Shown here: positions 22,197 to 30,529 of the stretch, piece by piece
Position numbering within the stretch: the stretch's first letter is position 1
Layout of the letters: every line of letters starts with the position of its first letter
NCBI GenBank assembly: GCA_964456625.1
Contig: CAYWBO010000027.1
Coordinates: 1-31,720 of the forward strand
DNA from: Sulfidibacterium sp964456625
Lineage (GTDB): Bacteria > Bacteroidota > Bacteroidia > Bacteroidales > F082
Reading direction: 5' to 3'
Length of the DNA: 31,720 nt
Program-made: the position numbers and the translations under genes
Notes under the pieces: generated by a model
Database searches by the model: none
Told to the model about the DNA's origin: nothing
Seen by the model: the letters and a program-made list of their open reading frames with translations, nothing else

Positions 22197-23291
22197 ATGA
22201 AAAAGTACCTGTTTCTACCATTGATGGCAATGATACTTTTATGTTTCATTACCTCATGCCAAAATCAACCTAAAGCTATGAACGAAAGAACACATCTCGT
22301 GGATACCGTGGGTTTTGCCCACCTTCCATGGCAAATGGATTCGCTGATGGATCGAATCAAAAAATATCAGTGGACGCAACTGGATGAAAGTGTGATCAAA
22401 CTCGATCAGGAGGCTGCCAAAGCCGTGGTTTGTCCGCATGACGATTACACTTACGTGGGATATTTGTATCCGGCTACCTTGAGCCAGATCAAGGCTAAAA
22501 GAGTGATCCTTTTTGGCGTTGCGCACAAAGCAGCCAAATTACACCTGGAGAATAAGATCATCTTTGACACCTATTCCAGTTGGAAAGGCCCCTACGGGAA
22601 GGCGAAAGTCTCCGGTTTGCGTGAAAAAATCATGGCAGGCCTGCCGAAAGACGATTACATGGTCAACGACTCCATGCAGTCCATCGAACATTCAGTGGAG
22701 GCGGAAATTCCGTGGCTGCAGTATTTCGACCATAATGTGGAAATTGTTTCCATTCTGGTTCCTGCCATGCCTTTCGACCGAATGGAGAAAATTGCAAAAG
22801 ACCTTTCCAAAGCCATTCGGAATGCAACGGCTTCGGAAAATATGACCTGGGGAAAGGATTACGCTTTTGTCATTTCCACCGATGCTGTGCATTATGGCGA
22901 TGAAGGATGGGGCGGAAGTAATTACGCATTTATGGGAACTTCCGACAGCAGTTACCTTAAGGTGAAGGCCTATGAGCATGAATTGATGCAACTGATTTCA
23001 GGGAATGTGTCAGCGGACAGTATACACAAATTTTGCCAGTCAACCGTACAGGCAAGTGATTTCCGGGTATACAAATGGACCTGGTGCGGACGCTATTCCG
23101 TTCCGCTGGGCGTGTTGACAGTGAATGATCTTAACGAAAGTCTGTTCGGGAAACCGATTCATGGTCAGCCCATTGGTTATTCCACCAGCATCGAAAGAAG
23201 TCCCATCCCTGTAAGCGACCTGCGTATGGGCATTACGGCTCCTGCCAACAAACATCATTGGGTGGGCTATGCCGCCGTAAAGTACAATTAA
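22197..23291 (+). CDS. MEMO-family protein with lipoprotein signal peptide
   Basis: The 364-residue protein begins with a lipoprotein signal: MKKYLFLPLMAMILLCFITSC with lipobox ending at Cys21. The rest is a MEMO domain (related to the LigB-type extradiol dioxygenase fold). Counterparts of the metal-site residues are visible: H81 in CPHDDYTYVG, H110 in FGVAHKA, E164-H165 in IEHSVEAEIPWL, D229/H232 in STDAVHYG, and C297 in WCGRYSVPLGVL. Human MEMO1 and the AmmeMemoRadiSam B proteins are cytoplasmic; an exported, lipid-anchored form is unusual. No radical-SAM or AMMECR1 partner lies nearby. I chose the ATG at 22197 because it starts the signal peptide. The HD hydrolase gene follows after 30 bases. 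Confidence 0.88.
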   Translation: MKKYLFLPLMAMILLCFITSCQNQPKAMNERTHLVDTVGFAHLPWQMDSLMDRIKKYQWTQLDESVIKLDQEAAKAVVCPHDDYTYVGYLYPATLSQIKAKRVILFGVAHKAAKLHLENKIIFDTYSSWKGPYGKAKVSGLREKIMAGLPKDDYMVNDSMQSIEHSVEAEIPWLQYFDHNVEIVSILVPAMPFDRMEKIAKDLSKAIRNATASENMTWGKDYAFVISTDAVHYGDEGWGGSNYAFMGTSDSSYLKVKAYEHELMQLISGNVSADSIHKFCQSTVQASDFRVYKWTWCGRYSVPLGVLTVNDLNESLFGKPIHGQPIGYSTSIERSPIPVSDLRMGITAPANKHHWVGYAAVKYN

Positions 23292-23321
23292 TAATATATT
23301 GTTTTAAAAAAACGGTTTCCT

Positions 23322-23981
23322 GTGGATAGAGAAAGACAAAAGATCATAGATCAGACAGAAATATTTGTAAAACAGACGTTGGCAGAGGCGGAGGGAGGCC
23401 ATGACTGGTGGCATATTTACCGGGTCTGGAAACTGGCTTTGCGCATGGCAGAGGAAGAGCAGGCCGACCTTTACATCGTAAATTTGGGTTCGCTGCTTCA
23501 TGATATAGCCGATGCCAAATTTCATAAAGGAGATGAATCGATTGGTCCCCGTATTGCGGAGGAATTCCTGCGTTCGCTTTCGGTGGAGCAGGAAGTGATT
23601 GAACATGTAATTCACATTATAAAGTACATCTCTTTCAAGAATCGAAACGAAAAAGCGCCTTTTGTTTCCAAAGAGTTGCAGGTAATCCAGGATGCGGACC
23701 GGCTGGATGCCATCGGCGCCATCGGCATTGCCCGGGCTTTTAACTTCGGTGGCTTCAAAGGCCGGGTCCTTTATGATCCTTCCATCGTTCCGAATCTCAA
23801 TCAGACCAAAGAAGAATACAAAGCGGCCCAGGCGCCGACCCTCAATCATTTTTATGAGAAATTGCTGTTGCTGAAAGACATGATGAACACGTCCACCGGG
23901 AAAAGAATGGCAGAAGGCAGGCACCGCTTCATGGAAATGTATCTGGAGCAGTTTTATCAGGAATGGGAGGGGGAAAGATAG
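23322..23981 (+). CDS. HD-domain phosphohydrolase, YedJ-like
   Basis: The 219-residue protein carries an HD metal site: H27 and H31 in GGHDWWHIYRV, the H60-D61 pair in LLHDIAD, and D124/D126 in QDADRLDAIGAIGIARAF. This layout, including the DADRLDAIGA motif, matches E. coli YedJ and relatives, predicted nucleotide or phosphate-ester hydrolases of unproved substrate. It starts with GTG; I see no ATG that would keep H27 within the protein and fit better. It is cytoplasmic. It follows the MEMO gene on the same strand and is convergent with miaA, with 22 bases between the stops and no hairpin. Confidence 0.88.
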   Translation: MDRERQKIIDQTEIFVKQTLAEAEGGHDWWHIYRVWKLALRMAEEEQADLYIVNLGSLLHDIADAKFHKGDESIGPRIAEEFLRSLSVEQEVIEHVIHIIKYISFKNRNEKAPFVSKELQVIQDADRLDAIGAIGIARAFNFGGFKGRVLYDPSIVPNLNQTKEEYKAAQAPTLNHFYEKLLLLKDMMNTSTGKRMAEGRHRFMEMYLEQFYQEWEGER

Positions 23982-24003
23982 TCACACGGTGGTCAAACAA
24001 TTG

Positions 24004-24927
24004 TCACACCTTGTTCAGACGGTTGTCTAAAAAGATCTCAATTTCCTCCACTTTTTCGGGGGAAAACCATTGGATTTCCTTGTCCCTTTTAAACCACGTC
24101 ATCTGGCGTTTGGCATAGCGGCGGGTATTGGTTTTGATTTTTTCGATGGCTTCATCCAGCGACCATTTTCCGTCGAAATAATCGAATAGTTCTTTGTAGC
24201 CCACTGTGTTCAGGGCATTGAGGTTTCGATGCTGAAGCATAGCCCTCGCTTCATCCAGCAGCCCCAGTTTCATCATTTCATCGGTGCGATGGTGAATCTG
24301 TTTGATGAGTTGCTCCCGTTGTACTTCCAAACCGATCTTTAGGATGTTAAAATCCCTTTCAGCAGGCTGATTTAGCCTCAATTCACTGTATTTTTTCCCC
24401 GTTTGCCGGCAGACTTCGATGGCGCGTAGCAACCGCTTGGGATTGTTGTGGTCCACCCGGGCATAATACTCAGGGTCCAGCTGTTCCAAAAGTTCCTGTA
24501 AAGCGCTGATGCCTTTGGTTTCAAAAAGAAGGTTCAGTTCTTTCCGCAATCCCGGGTCCGAATCAGGGAGATCGTCGATCCCTTTGCAGACAGCATCGAT
24601 ATAAAGCCCGGATCCGCCAACCATGATCATGACATCTTTTTCCTGAAATTTTCCCGACAGGAATTCCAGTACTTCCTGTGCAAACTGCGAGACATTGTAG
24701 TCTTCGGCGATGGAACGCTGACCCACGAAGTGATGAGGCACAACTGCCATTTGTTCGGTTGTTGGTGCTGCAGTGCCGATGGGAATTTCGCGATAGAACT
24801 GGCGGGAATCGGCGGACAGGATCTCTGTATGGAAGTGTTGGGCAAGCCTGATGGCGACACCGGTTTTTCCTGATGCCGTTGGCCCCAGGATCACAATCAA
24901 AGTATACTTCTTGCCGGAAGGTGCCAT
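24004..24927 (-). CDS. miaA: tRNA dimethylallyltransferase
   Basis: MiaA adds a dimethylallyl group to N6 of A37 in tRNAs that read codons starting with U. The 307 residues show the P-loop GPTASGKT (15-22), SADSRQFYREIPIGTA, MVGGSGLYIDAV, the basic NPKRLLRAIEVC helix and the C-terminal NTRRYAKRQMTWFKRD tRNA-binding motif. Length is normal for the family. It starts 7 bases after cca ends, so the two tRNA-maturation genes form an operon. Confidence 0.97.
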   Translation of the reverse strand: MAPSGKKYTLIVILGPTASGKTGVAIRLAQHFHTEILSADSRQFYREIPIGTAAPTTEQMAVVPHHFVGQRSIAEDYNVSQFAQEVLEFLSGKFQEKDVMIMVGGSGLYIDAVCKGIDDLPDSDPGLRKELNLLFETKGISALQELLEQLDPEYYARVDHNNPKRLLRAIEVCRQTGKKYSELRLNQPAERDFNILKIGLEVQREQLIKQIHHRTDEMMKLGLLDEARAMLQHRNLNALNTVGYKELFDYFDGKWSLDEAIEKIKTNTRRYAKRQMTWFKRDKEIQWFSPEKVEEIEIFLDNRLNKV

Positions 24928-24934
24928 GGAGGTT

Positions 24935-26404
24935 TTATTGCTTTTCCAATTCGGTTTGCTGTTGTGATTTCTCAGGCTTATCTTCCCGATTTTGAATATG
25001 AAGCCCCATTGCTAATCCGGTTTCTATCATGAATGGATAAGCGTCATCGTAGGTGTTGTGGATCTTTCCGTCCAGAATGGCTTCCCGGATGACGGTCTTG
25101 ATATCTCCCACAGTTTTGGACGGTTTCAGTCCGAAAGTCTTCATGATCAGCTCTCCGTCAATGGGCGGATTCCAGTTCCGGATGCGGTCCTTTTCTTCCA
25201 CCTCTTTGAGTTTTCGCCTGACGAGTTTGAAGTTCTTCAGGTATCGTTTGACCTTAGCTTCATTCTTGGATGTGATGTCAGCATCGCACAGCAACATCAG
25301 TTCGTCGATGTCATTGCCGGCATCATAAAGCAATCTTCTTACTGCGGAATCCGTTACTACTTCCTGTGCCAGGACAATAGGGCGGAGGTGCAGCAAGACC
25401 ATCTTCTGAACAAAATGCATCTTCTCATTCAAAGGCAGTTTCAGCTTCTTGAAGATTCCCGGAACCATCTTGGCGCCGATAAATTCATGACTGTGAAAGG
25501 TCCAACCTGCTTTAGGGTCAAAACGTTTGGTGACCGGTTTGGCAATATCGTGCAACAACGCGGCCCAGCGCAACCATAAATTGTTAGAGGTCCGAGCCAG
25601 ATTGTCGAGCACGTCCAGCGTATGGTAAAAATTATCTTTATGGGCTTTCCCGTTGATGACTTCCACCCCTTTAAGTTCGGTGAAGACAGGAAAGATGTTT
25701 TTCAACAAACCGCTTTCGTCCAGTAATTTGAATCCGCCGGATGGTTTGTCGGCCTGGATGATCTTATTCAGTTCATCAATGACTCGTTCCTTGGAAACGA
25801 TGCTGATTCGGTTTTTATTCCTGCCGATAGCCCGGAAGGTTTTTGGTTCTATTTCAAAGCCCAGTTGGGTAGCAAAGCGGATGGCCCGCATCATCCTCAA
25901 TGGATCATCCGAGAAGGTGATATCTGGATCCAGTGGTGTTCTTATCAGCTTGTTTTCCAGGTCTTTTAATCCGTTGAAAGGATCGTGCAACGTCCCGAAA
26001 TCTTCCTGATTCAGGCTGATGGACAATGCGTTGATTGTGAAATCCCTGCGTCGTTGATCGTCTCTCAGTGTCCCGTTTTCCACGATGGGTTTACGGGTTT
26101 CTTTCCGATAGGATTCTTTCCGGGCTCCCACAAATTCCAGTTCCCATTCCTTGTAACGGATCATGGCAGTTCCGAAATTCTGGAAGTATTTCGCCTCAAT
26201 ATTTTTCCCCAGCAAGGGGGCCAGTGCTTTCGCAAAGTCGATCCCGCCACCTACAACCACAAAATCAACGTCCTTTGAAGAGCGTTCCAGCATCAAATCC
26301 CGGACATATCCACCAATGACATAAGCCGGGACTTTCCTTTCCCCAGCCAGTTTCGAGATCGACTTGAAAGGTTCTTTTTGAATGTATTTTGAATAATCCG
26401 CCAT
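24935..26404 (-). CDS. cca: CCA tRNA nucleotidyltransferase / poly(A) polymerase family with HD domain
   Basis: The enzyme adds or repairs the 3' CCA end of tRNA. The 489-residue protein has the class II nucleotidyltransferase motif GG at 31-32 followed by YVRD and the metal-binding D45-V-D47. Next come RRDFTINALS, the DPLRMMRAIRFA head/neck motif, and an HD domain with LLHDIAKP near residue 283. Some relatives only add A or only C; motif reading alone does not decide this. I chose the ATG at 26404 because MADYSKYI aligns with the usual start, and a promoter box lies 5 bases upstream of it. Confidence 0.93.
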   Translation of the reverse strand: MADYSKYIQKEPFKSISKLAGERKVPAYVIGGYVRDLMLERSSKDVDFVVVGGGIDFAKALAPLLGKNIEAKYFQNFGTAMIRYKEWELEFVGARKESYRKETRKPIVENGTLRDDQRRRDFTINALSISLNQEDFGTLHDPFNGLKDLENKLIRTPLDPDITFSDDPLRMMRAIRFATQLGFEIEPKTFRAIGRNKNRISIVSKERVIDELNKIIQADKPSGGFKLLDESGLLKNIFPVFTELKGVEVINGKAHKDNFYHTLDVLDNLARTSNNLWLRWAALLHDIAKPVTKRFDPKAGWTFHSHEFIGAKMVPGIFKKLKLPLNEKMHFVQKMVLLHLRPIVLAQEVVTDSAVRRLLYDAGNDIDELMLLCDADITSKNEAKVKRYLKNFKLVRRKLKEVEEKDRIRNWNPPIDGELIMKTFGLKPSKTVGDIKTVIREAILDGKIHNTYDDAYPFMIETGLAMGLHIQNREDKPEKSQQQTELEKQ

Positions 26405-26409
26405 CGCGG

Positions 26410-26417
26410 CAAAAGTA
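26410..26417 (-). promoter_or_regulatory. Candidate -7 box (TACTTTTG) directly before cca
   Basis: An exact TAnnTTTG on the minus strand with only five bases between its last G and the cca ATG. The transcript would start at or next to the A of ATG, so it would be leaderless. Confidence 0.45.
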
Positions 26418-26463
26418 CAAAAATGCACTGAATCGGTTACGCAAAATGAAGCGTTCTGTTGGA

Positions 26464-27168
26464 TCAGTCACCCTTAACGGCGAAATAAGCTTCCAGTTCT
26501 TTCAGTGTGTTTTCGTTGGTCTGCAGATCGTGGACGATGTCCCCTTCATGCAAAACCACAATGCGTTCACAGACTTCGGTAACATGATTTAAGTCGTGGG
26601 AGGAAATGAGCATGCACATTTTGTGATGATCCCGCCAATCTTTCAGCAGGCTTTTAAGCTGAAACTGGGAGGTAGGGTCCAGGTTTGAAAACGGTTCGTC
26701 CAGCACCAGCACTTCGGGTTTGATCATCAAAGCGGCGGCAATACCCACTTTCTTCTGGTTTCCCTTGGAAAGTTCACGGATGTAACCTTTGTTTTGTGTG
26801 ATGTCGTTGCCGAGGAAGGCTTTCATGTTTTCGATGTATTGTTTTACGTCCTCGGATTTCAATCCGTTCAGTTTGCCTACGTAATTGAAATATTCCCCAG
26901 GTGTCAGGTAATCGATCAGGAAACCTTCGTCCAGATAAGAACCGGTATATGTTTTCCAGTTTTCATTTTTGGATACGTCGGTACCAAAAGACAAGATCCG
27001 CCCTGAAGAGGCTTTGATGAGGTCGAGAATTAAGCGGAAGAAGGTAGTTTTTCCGGCACCGTTATTGCCTACCAGCCCAAAGCTTTCTCCTTTTTCTATT
27101 TGAATATCAGGGATGTTTAAAACGGTTCTGCCACCGTATTGTTTTGTCAGATTTTCAACTTTTATCAT
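26464..27168 (-). CDS. ABC transporter ATP-binding protein
   Basis: The 234-residue ATPase has Walker A GNNGAGKTT, an LSKGNQKKV signature (Lys instead of the common second Gly), Walker B VLVLDEPFSNLDP and the switch His in SSHDLNHV. The signature and Walker B context are typical of ABC-2-like exporters. It starts 20 bases after the DUF5687 permease gene ends, so the two proteins almost certainly form one transporter. The substrate is unknown. Confidence 0.95.
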   Translation of the reverse strand: MIKVENLTKQYGGRTVLNIPDIQIEKGESFGLVGNNGAGKTTFFRLILDLIKASSGRILSFGTDVSKNENWKTYTGSYLDEGFLIDYLTPGEYFNYVGKLNGLKSEDVKQYIENMKAFLGNDITQNKGYIRELSKGNQKKVGIAAALMIKPEVLVLDEPFSNLDPTSQFQLKSLLKDWRDHHKMCMLISSHDLNHVTEVCERIVVLHEGDIVHDLQTNENTLKELEAYFAVKGD

Positions 27169-27188
27169 GGTAATTTATTTTCTAATTG

Positions 27189-28670
27189 TTATTTAATCCG
27201 GTAACCTTCGGCAATTTTATATCTGTTTTTCTGAAAAAATGCTGTGGCCCACTTAATCAACTGTTGATGAATAAGAAGTCCTAACAGCCCAATCCCTAAA
27301 ATAATCAACAAACTGATATTTAACCCGACTATGGATTTGAGAAGAATGAACAGCAGCACGGGGCCCCCCATCAAAGGAAGGATAATCAGGAAATTATTGA
27401 TTCCAACACCCTGGTAATTCATCATCTGGCCACGGTCCAGTTCCATGCGTTTTCGGTTAAAACTGGCCGAAAACAAAAGCAGGGGCGCATTCACCCCTAA
27501 ATTGTAAATCAGAAATACGAAATTCAGTTCCAGAATAAGTTTACCGAAGTAAACATAAGGAATGGTCAGGATGAAAAGCAGGGTGGTGGGAATGGTCATC
27601 AGGTAATATTTGGCCCTGAAGTATTCTACGGCTTTTATGTTGGATGCCATAATAAAATCAAACTGCTGGCTTTCCCAGGCCAAAATGTATTGTCCGTAAA
27701 TAATCAGGAAACCTCCTGATATAAAAGTAGCTATAAAGACTAAAAGGCCAATTTGAGACATGTACATTTTTTGCGGGTAAAAAATAAGTCCGTACAATAA
27801 GGCGATGGGTAAGCTGATCATCAACATTTGTTTTGAACGTTTGTTTCTGAGCAGCAACTTAATTTCATTGAGTATCATGGAGCCGGTTTTTCCCAGATTT
27901 TCCAGCCCTGCAAAATGACGACTCAGCTTTTCAGCACGTTTTTTCTTTTTTACCAGGTTTTCAAGATACAGGTGATTTAAAGTATAGCGATGGTTCTCCC
28001 AGAAGAAAAGCAACAGGGTTGCCAAGGGAAGGAGAATCCAGATCGGGTTCTTAAGCAGGGCCCCGAAATACCATCCTGAAATTTGCTGCAGGGGCAGCAG
28101 ATGATAGTGATCGAGTATCGCAACGATGATGGCTACGGCAAGTACTACCAATACCAGTGATGGGTTGATGGTCGATTCCCTTTTGATGCGTATAACCAGA
28201 AAGTTAGAACCGAAATCAATAAAATAGATCGCCACAAAAAACAGAAGGGCCGTCAGCGCTGAAAAATGTTGCGGCATGTAAATCAACGTAAACGGCAGGA
28301 AGAGGAACAGCGGCAGAAAGTTAAAGAACGAAAGTAACGATCTGAAATTCAGATAATAACTGATACGGCTTTTTTTGATGGGTAGGTGTAGCATGGGGGT
28401 CACTTCCATGGTGGGCAATTCCTGCAGGAAGAACCGCATCATAAAGGTGACCAGGAAATAATAAATGATATACCTGCTTAGCAAAATTTCAGGCGATATG
28501 CCTTTTCCTTCTTTTGTGAGGATGGCCCCCAGGTAGATTCCAACAAAAAGCAGGTCCAGCAATAGGAGCAGCATTAGAAAGCCGATGATAATATTCAGGG
28601 CCAGACTTTTTTGCCAGAATGAAGACCGTGATATTCTTTTGATTTGTAAAAAAGTAAATTGATAATTCAT
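27189..28670 (-). CDS. DUF5687 family ABC transporter permease
   Basis: The 493-residue protein has about eleven or twelve hydrophobic segments and no signal peptide. The family mark is the C-terminal stretch GVGINNFLIILPLMGGPVLLF followed by a GIGLLGLL segment. A basic cytoplasmic linker (VKKKKRAEKLSRHF) separates the two halves, as in ABC-2 style permeases. DUF5687 proteins are found in Bacteroidota next to ATPases like the one downstream. It lies 45 bases after DUF4301. What it exports cannot be read from the sequence. Confidence 0.87.
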   Translation of the reverse strand: MNYQFTFLQIKRISRSSFWQKSLALNIIIGFLMLLLLLDLLFVGIYLGAILTKEGKGISPEILLSRYIIYYFLVTFMMRFFLQELPTMEVTPMLHLPIKKSRISYYLNFRSLLSFFNFLPLFLFLPFTLIYMPQHFSALTALLFFVAIYFIDFGSNFLVIRIKRESTINPSLVLVVLAVAIIVAILDHYHLLPLQQISGWYFGALLKNPIWILLPLATLLLFFWENHRYTLNHLYLENLVKKKKRAEKLSRHFAGLENLGKTGSMILNEIKLLLRNKRSKQMLMISLPIALLYGLIFYPQKMYMSQIGLLVFIATFISGGFLIIYGQYILAWESQQFDFIMASNIKAVEYFRAKYYLMTIPTTLLFILTIPYVYFGKLILELNFVFLIYNLGVNAPLLLFSASFNRKRMELDRGQMMNYQGVGINNFLIILPLMGGPVLLFILLKSIVGLNISLLIILGIGLLGLLIHQQLIKWATAFFQKNRYKIAEGYRIK

Positions 28671-28715
28671 AAACTGTTGTTAATTAATGAGAGGCTAAAA
28701 TAGAAAAAAGTTCTG

Positions 28716-30269
28716 TTATTCCGGTTGATGTTGTGCCCGCAATAAATCATTGATGGTTTTTACGGGATTAAAAGTGATCAGCGGGACTTCAACAAAAATT
28801 GTGATCCAGTCGGCCATGGCCCCGTTCCACAGACCGGGAAGCTCCAGCGCTTTCAAATCTATACCGTGGTTGGATTTTAATGAAATAAAGCCGGTTTCAG
28901 GATCTACAAATTCATGCAGATCAAATTTTGCGCCTTTAAAGTCGCGGACGCCGCACACCAGATCCACCGGATTGAAGTGGGTAGCCTGAGCCACAATTTC
29001 TTTTTGTTTGGGATTTTTAAAATCAATCTGCGAAGATTCTACGATCTGCAGGGAGAATTCACTGGTTCTGTCATGAACCCAAAACGGTCCTCCACCCGGC
29101 TCACCTTCGTTTCTTACCATGCCCGCAATGCGCATCGGCCTGTTGAGCTTGTTGTAAAGGAAATCCATTTTGGCCATCTTGTTGTAACCATCATAGGCTC
29201 TGGGAATGAAGATACTCAGCTTTTTATTGGCAAAGGCCCTGATATTTTCCAGTTCATCGTCGGAGAGGTTGCCTTCATCCAGCAAGTCCAGGTATTCGAA
29301 GGCCTGTTCCTGTAACTGCAATAGCAACCCGCCGATGACTTTTTTGTAGCGATAAGTGGTGTCTCTCAGTCTGTCGGGAACAATGTTGTCGATATTTTTG
29401 ATAAAGATAATTTCCGAATCCAGGTCGTTGAGGTTTTCCAGCAAAGCGCCATGACCACCGGGTCTGAATGTCAGACTTCCGTCACTCTTTCGCAATGGAT
29501 TGTTTTCCATATCCACGGCAATCGTATCCGTGGCCGGCTTTTGCTGCGAGAAGCTGAGTTCATAGGTTACTCCGAAATGTTTTTCATATTTGTCTTTTAT
29601 ACTTTGAAATATTTTTTCAAATTCTTTCTGATGCTCCGGTGAGACAGTAAAATGGACCCGGGCGACATTTTCTCTGTCGGAAGCATAATGTGCTGCTTCT
29701 ACGAGATGTTCCTCGAAGGCGCACCTGGCTCCGTCAGGATAGTCGTGGAAATAAAGCAGGGCTTTGGGCAGTTGTGCATAGTTCATTCCTTTATCGGTGA
29801 GGAAATAATCCAATATAGTCACGAAATCCTTTTTTTCCAGTGATTTATCAATATCCAGATCATTTTCCTGCATCACCTTTTTCAGCGCATCAAAAAACGC
29901 AAATTTTTTCAGGTTTTTAAAGAAATATCCTACCGAATTAAAATCTTCTTCTGCCTCCATGGCGGCGATCTCTTCAGCACTTCCTTTAAAATCATTTTTG
30001 AAAGCCAGCAGATGCTTAAACATGCGGCTGGCGGCTCCGGAAGCCGGGACGAATTTCAGGATTTCATAGTCCTCTTTACTATCATCGAAATAGGCTACCA
30101 GGTCCAGGCTTTCCTTTTCAGTGAAGGAAAACATTCCATTTTCTGTCGTGGCCGGGGCTGAAAGGCGGATAAAAGGGAAACCGTTCCTGAAATTCTCAAT
30201 TTGTTTTTCCACCGTTTTTGGATCGATACCCATGGAATTTATTTGCTGAAGGTTCTTTTCTGTAAACAT
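28716..30269 (-). CDS. DUF4301 family protein, nucleotidyltransferase-like
   Basis: The 517-residue protein is a full-length DUF4301 member. Near the N-terminus FVPASGAASRMFK (about 73-85) resembles the glycine-rich nucleotide loop of UDP-sugar pyrophosphorylases. In the middle TFRPGGHGALLENLNDLDSEIIFIKNIDNIV (about 267-297, quoted only in part as key residues R-P-G-G-H-G and K-N-I-D-N) resembles their sugar-nucleotide site. A C-terminal NEGEPGGGPFWV and HFNPVDLVCGV complete the family pattern. The activity has not been shown as far as I know; a sugar-1-phosphate nucleotidyltransferase is my inference. It heads the five-gene minus-strand run. Confidence 0.87.
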   Translation of the reverse strand: MFTEKNLQQINSMGIDPKTVEKQIENFRNGFPFIRLSAPATTENGMFSFTEKESLDLVAYFDDSKEDYEILKFVPASGAASRMFKHLLAFKNDFKGSAEEIAAMEAEEDFNSVGYFFKNLKKFAFFDALKKVMQENDLDIDKSLEKKDFVTILDYFLTDKGMNYAQLPKALLYFHDYPDGARCAFEEHLVEAAHYASDRENVARVHFTVSPEHQKEFEKIFQSIKDKYEKHFGVTYELSFSQQKPATDTIAVDMENNPLRKSDGSLTFRPGGHGALLENLNDLDSEIIFIKNIDNIVPDRLRDTTYRYKKVIGGLLLQLQEQAFEYLDLLDEGNLSDDELENIRAFANKKLSIFIPRAYDGYNKMAKMDFLYNKLNRPMRIAGMVRNEGEPGGGPFWVHDRTSEFSLQIVESSQIDFKNPKQKEIVAQATHFNPVDLVCGVRDFKGAKFDLHEFVDPETGFISLKSNHGIDLKALELPGLWNGAMADWITIFVEVPLITFNPVKTINDLLRAQHQPE

Positions 30270-30293
30270 ATACTCTCGAGATGTTGTTTACGG

Positions 30294-30301
30294 CAAAAAT
30301 A
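30294..30301 (-). promoter_or_regulatory. Candidate -7 box (TATTTTTG) for the DUF4301 gene
   Basis: An exact TAnnTTTG on the minus strand, 24 bases before the ATG, giving a leader of about 18 nt. The -33 region is not a clear match. The remaining 30302-30529 holds no gene; near 30436-30472 are two similar GGAAA(A)AGCG(C/G)TTG sequences in direct order. Confidence 0.4.
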
Positions 30302-30529
30302 AATAAATTGACCTCGCAGATGATGCAAGTCCACATGATTTTAATGTTAAGTGAATCTTCTTTTTAATAGATTTGCCGGCTGATTTTCCGGTTTTTTTAA
30401 AGGTTTGTTCTGGAACCATCGCATGATAATTGTTTGGGAAAGCGCTTGTTTTTTTGGAAAAAGCGGTTGCTCCCTTCAAGTTCCGTACCACATTTCATTC
30501 ATTAGTTTCTGTTTTTTTGTGTTGATACG

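Noticed and set aside
30436..30472. A catabolite-repression or LacI-type operator near GGAAAGCGCTTG
   Set aside because: The match is short and imperfect and no LacI-family gene is in the window.
30288..30491. A 67-codon minus-strand frame upstream of DUF4301
   Set aside because: It covers the DUF4301 promoter box and is low-complexity Lys/Ser-rich sequence.
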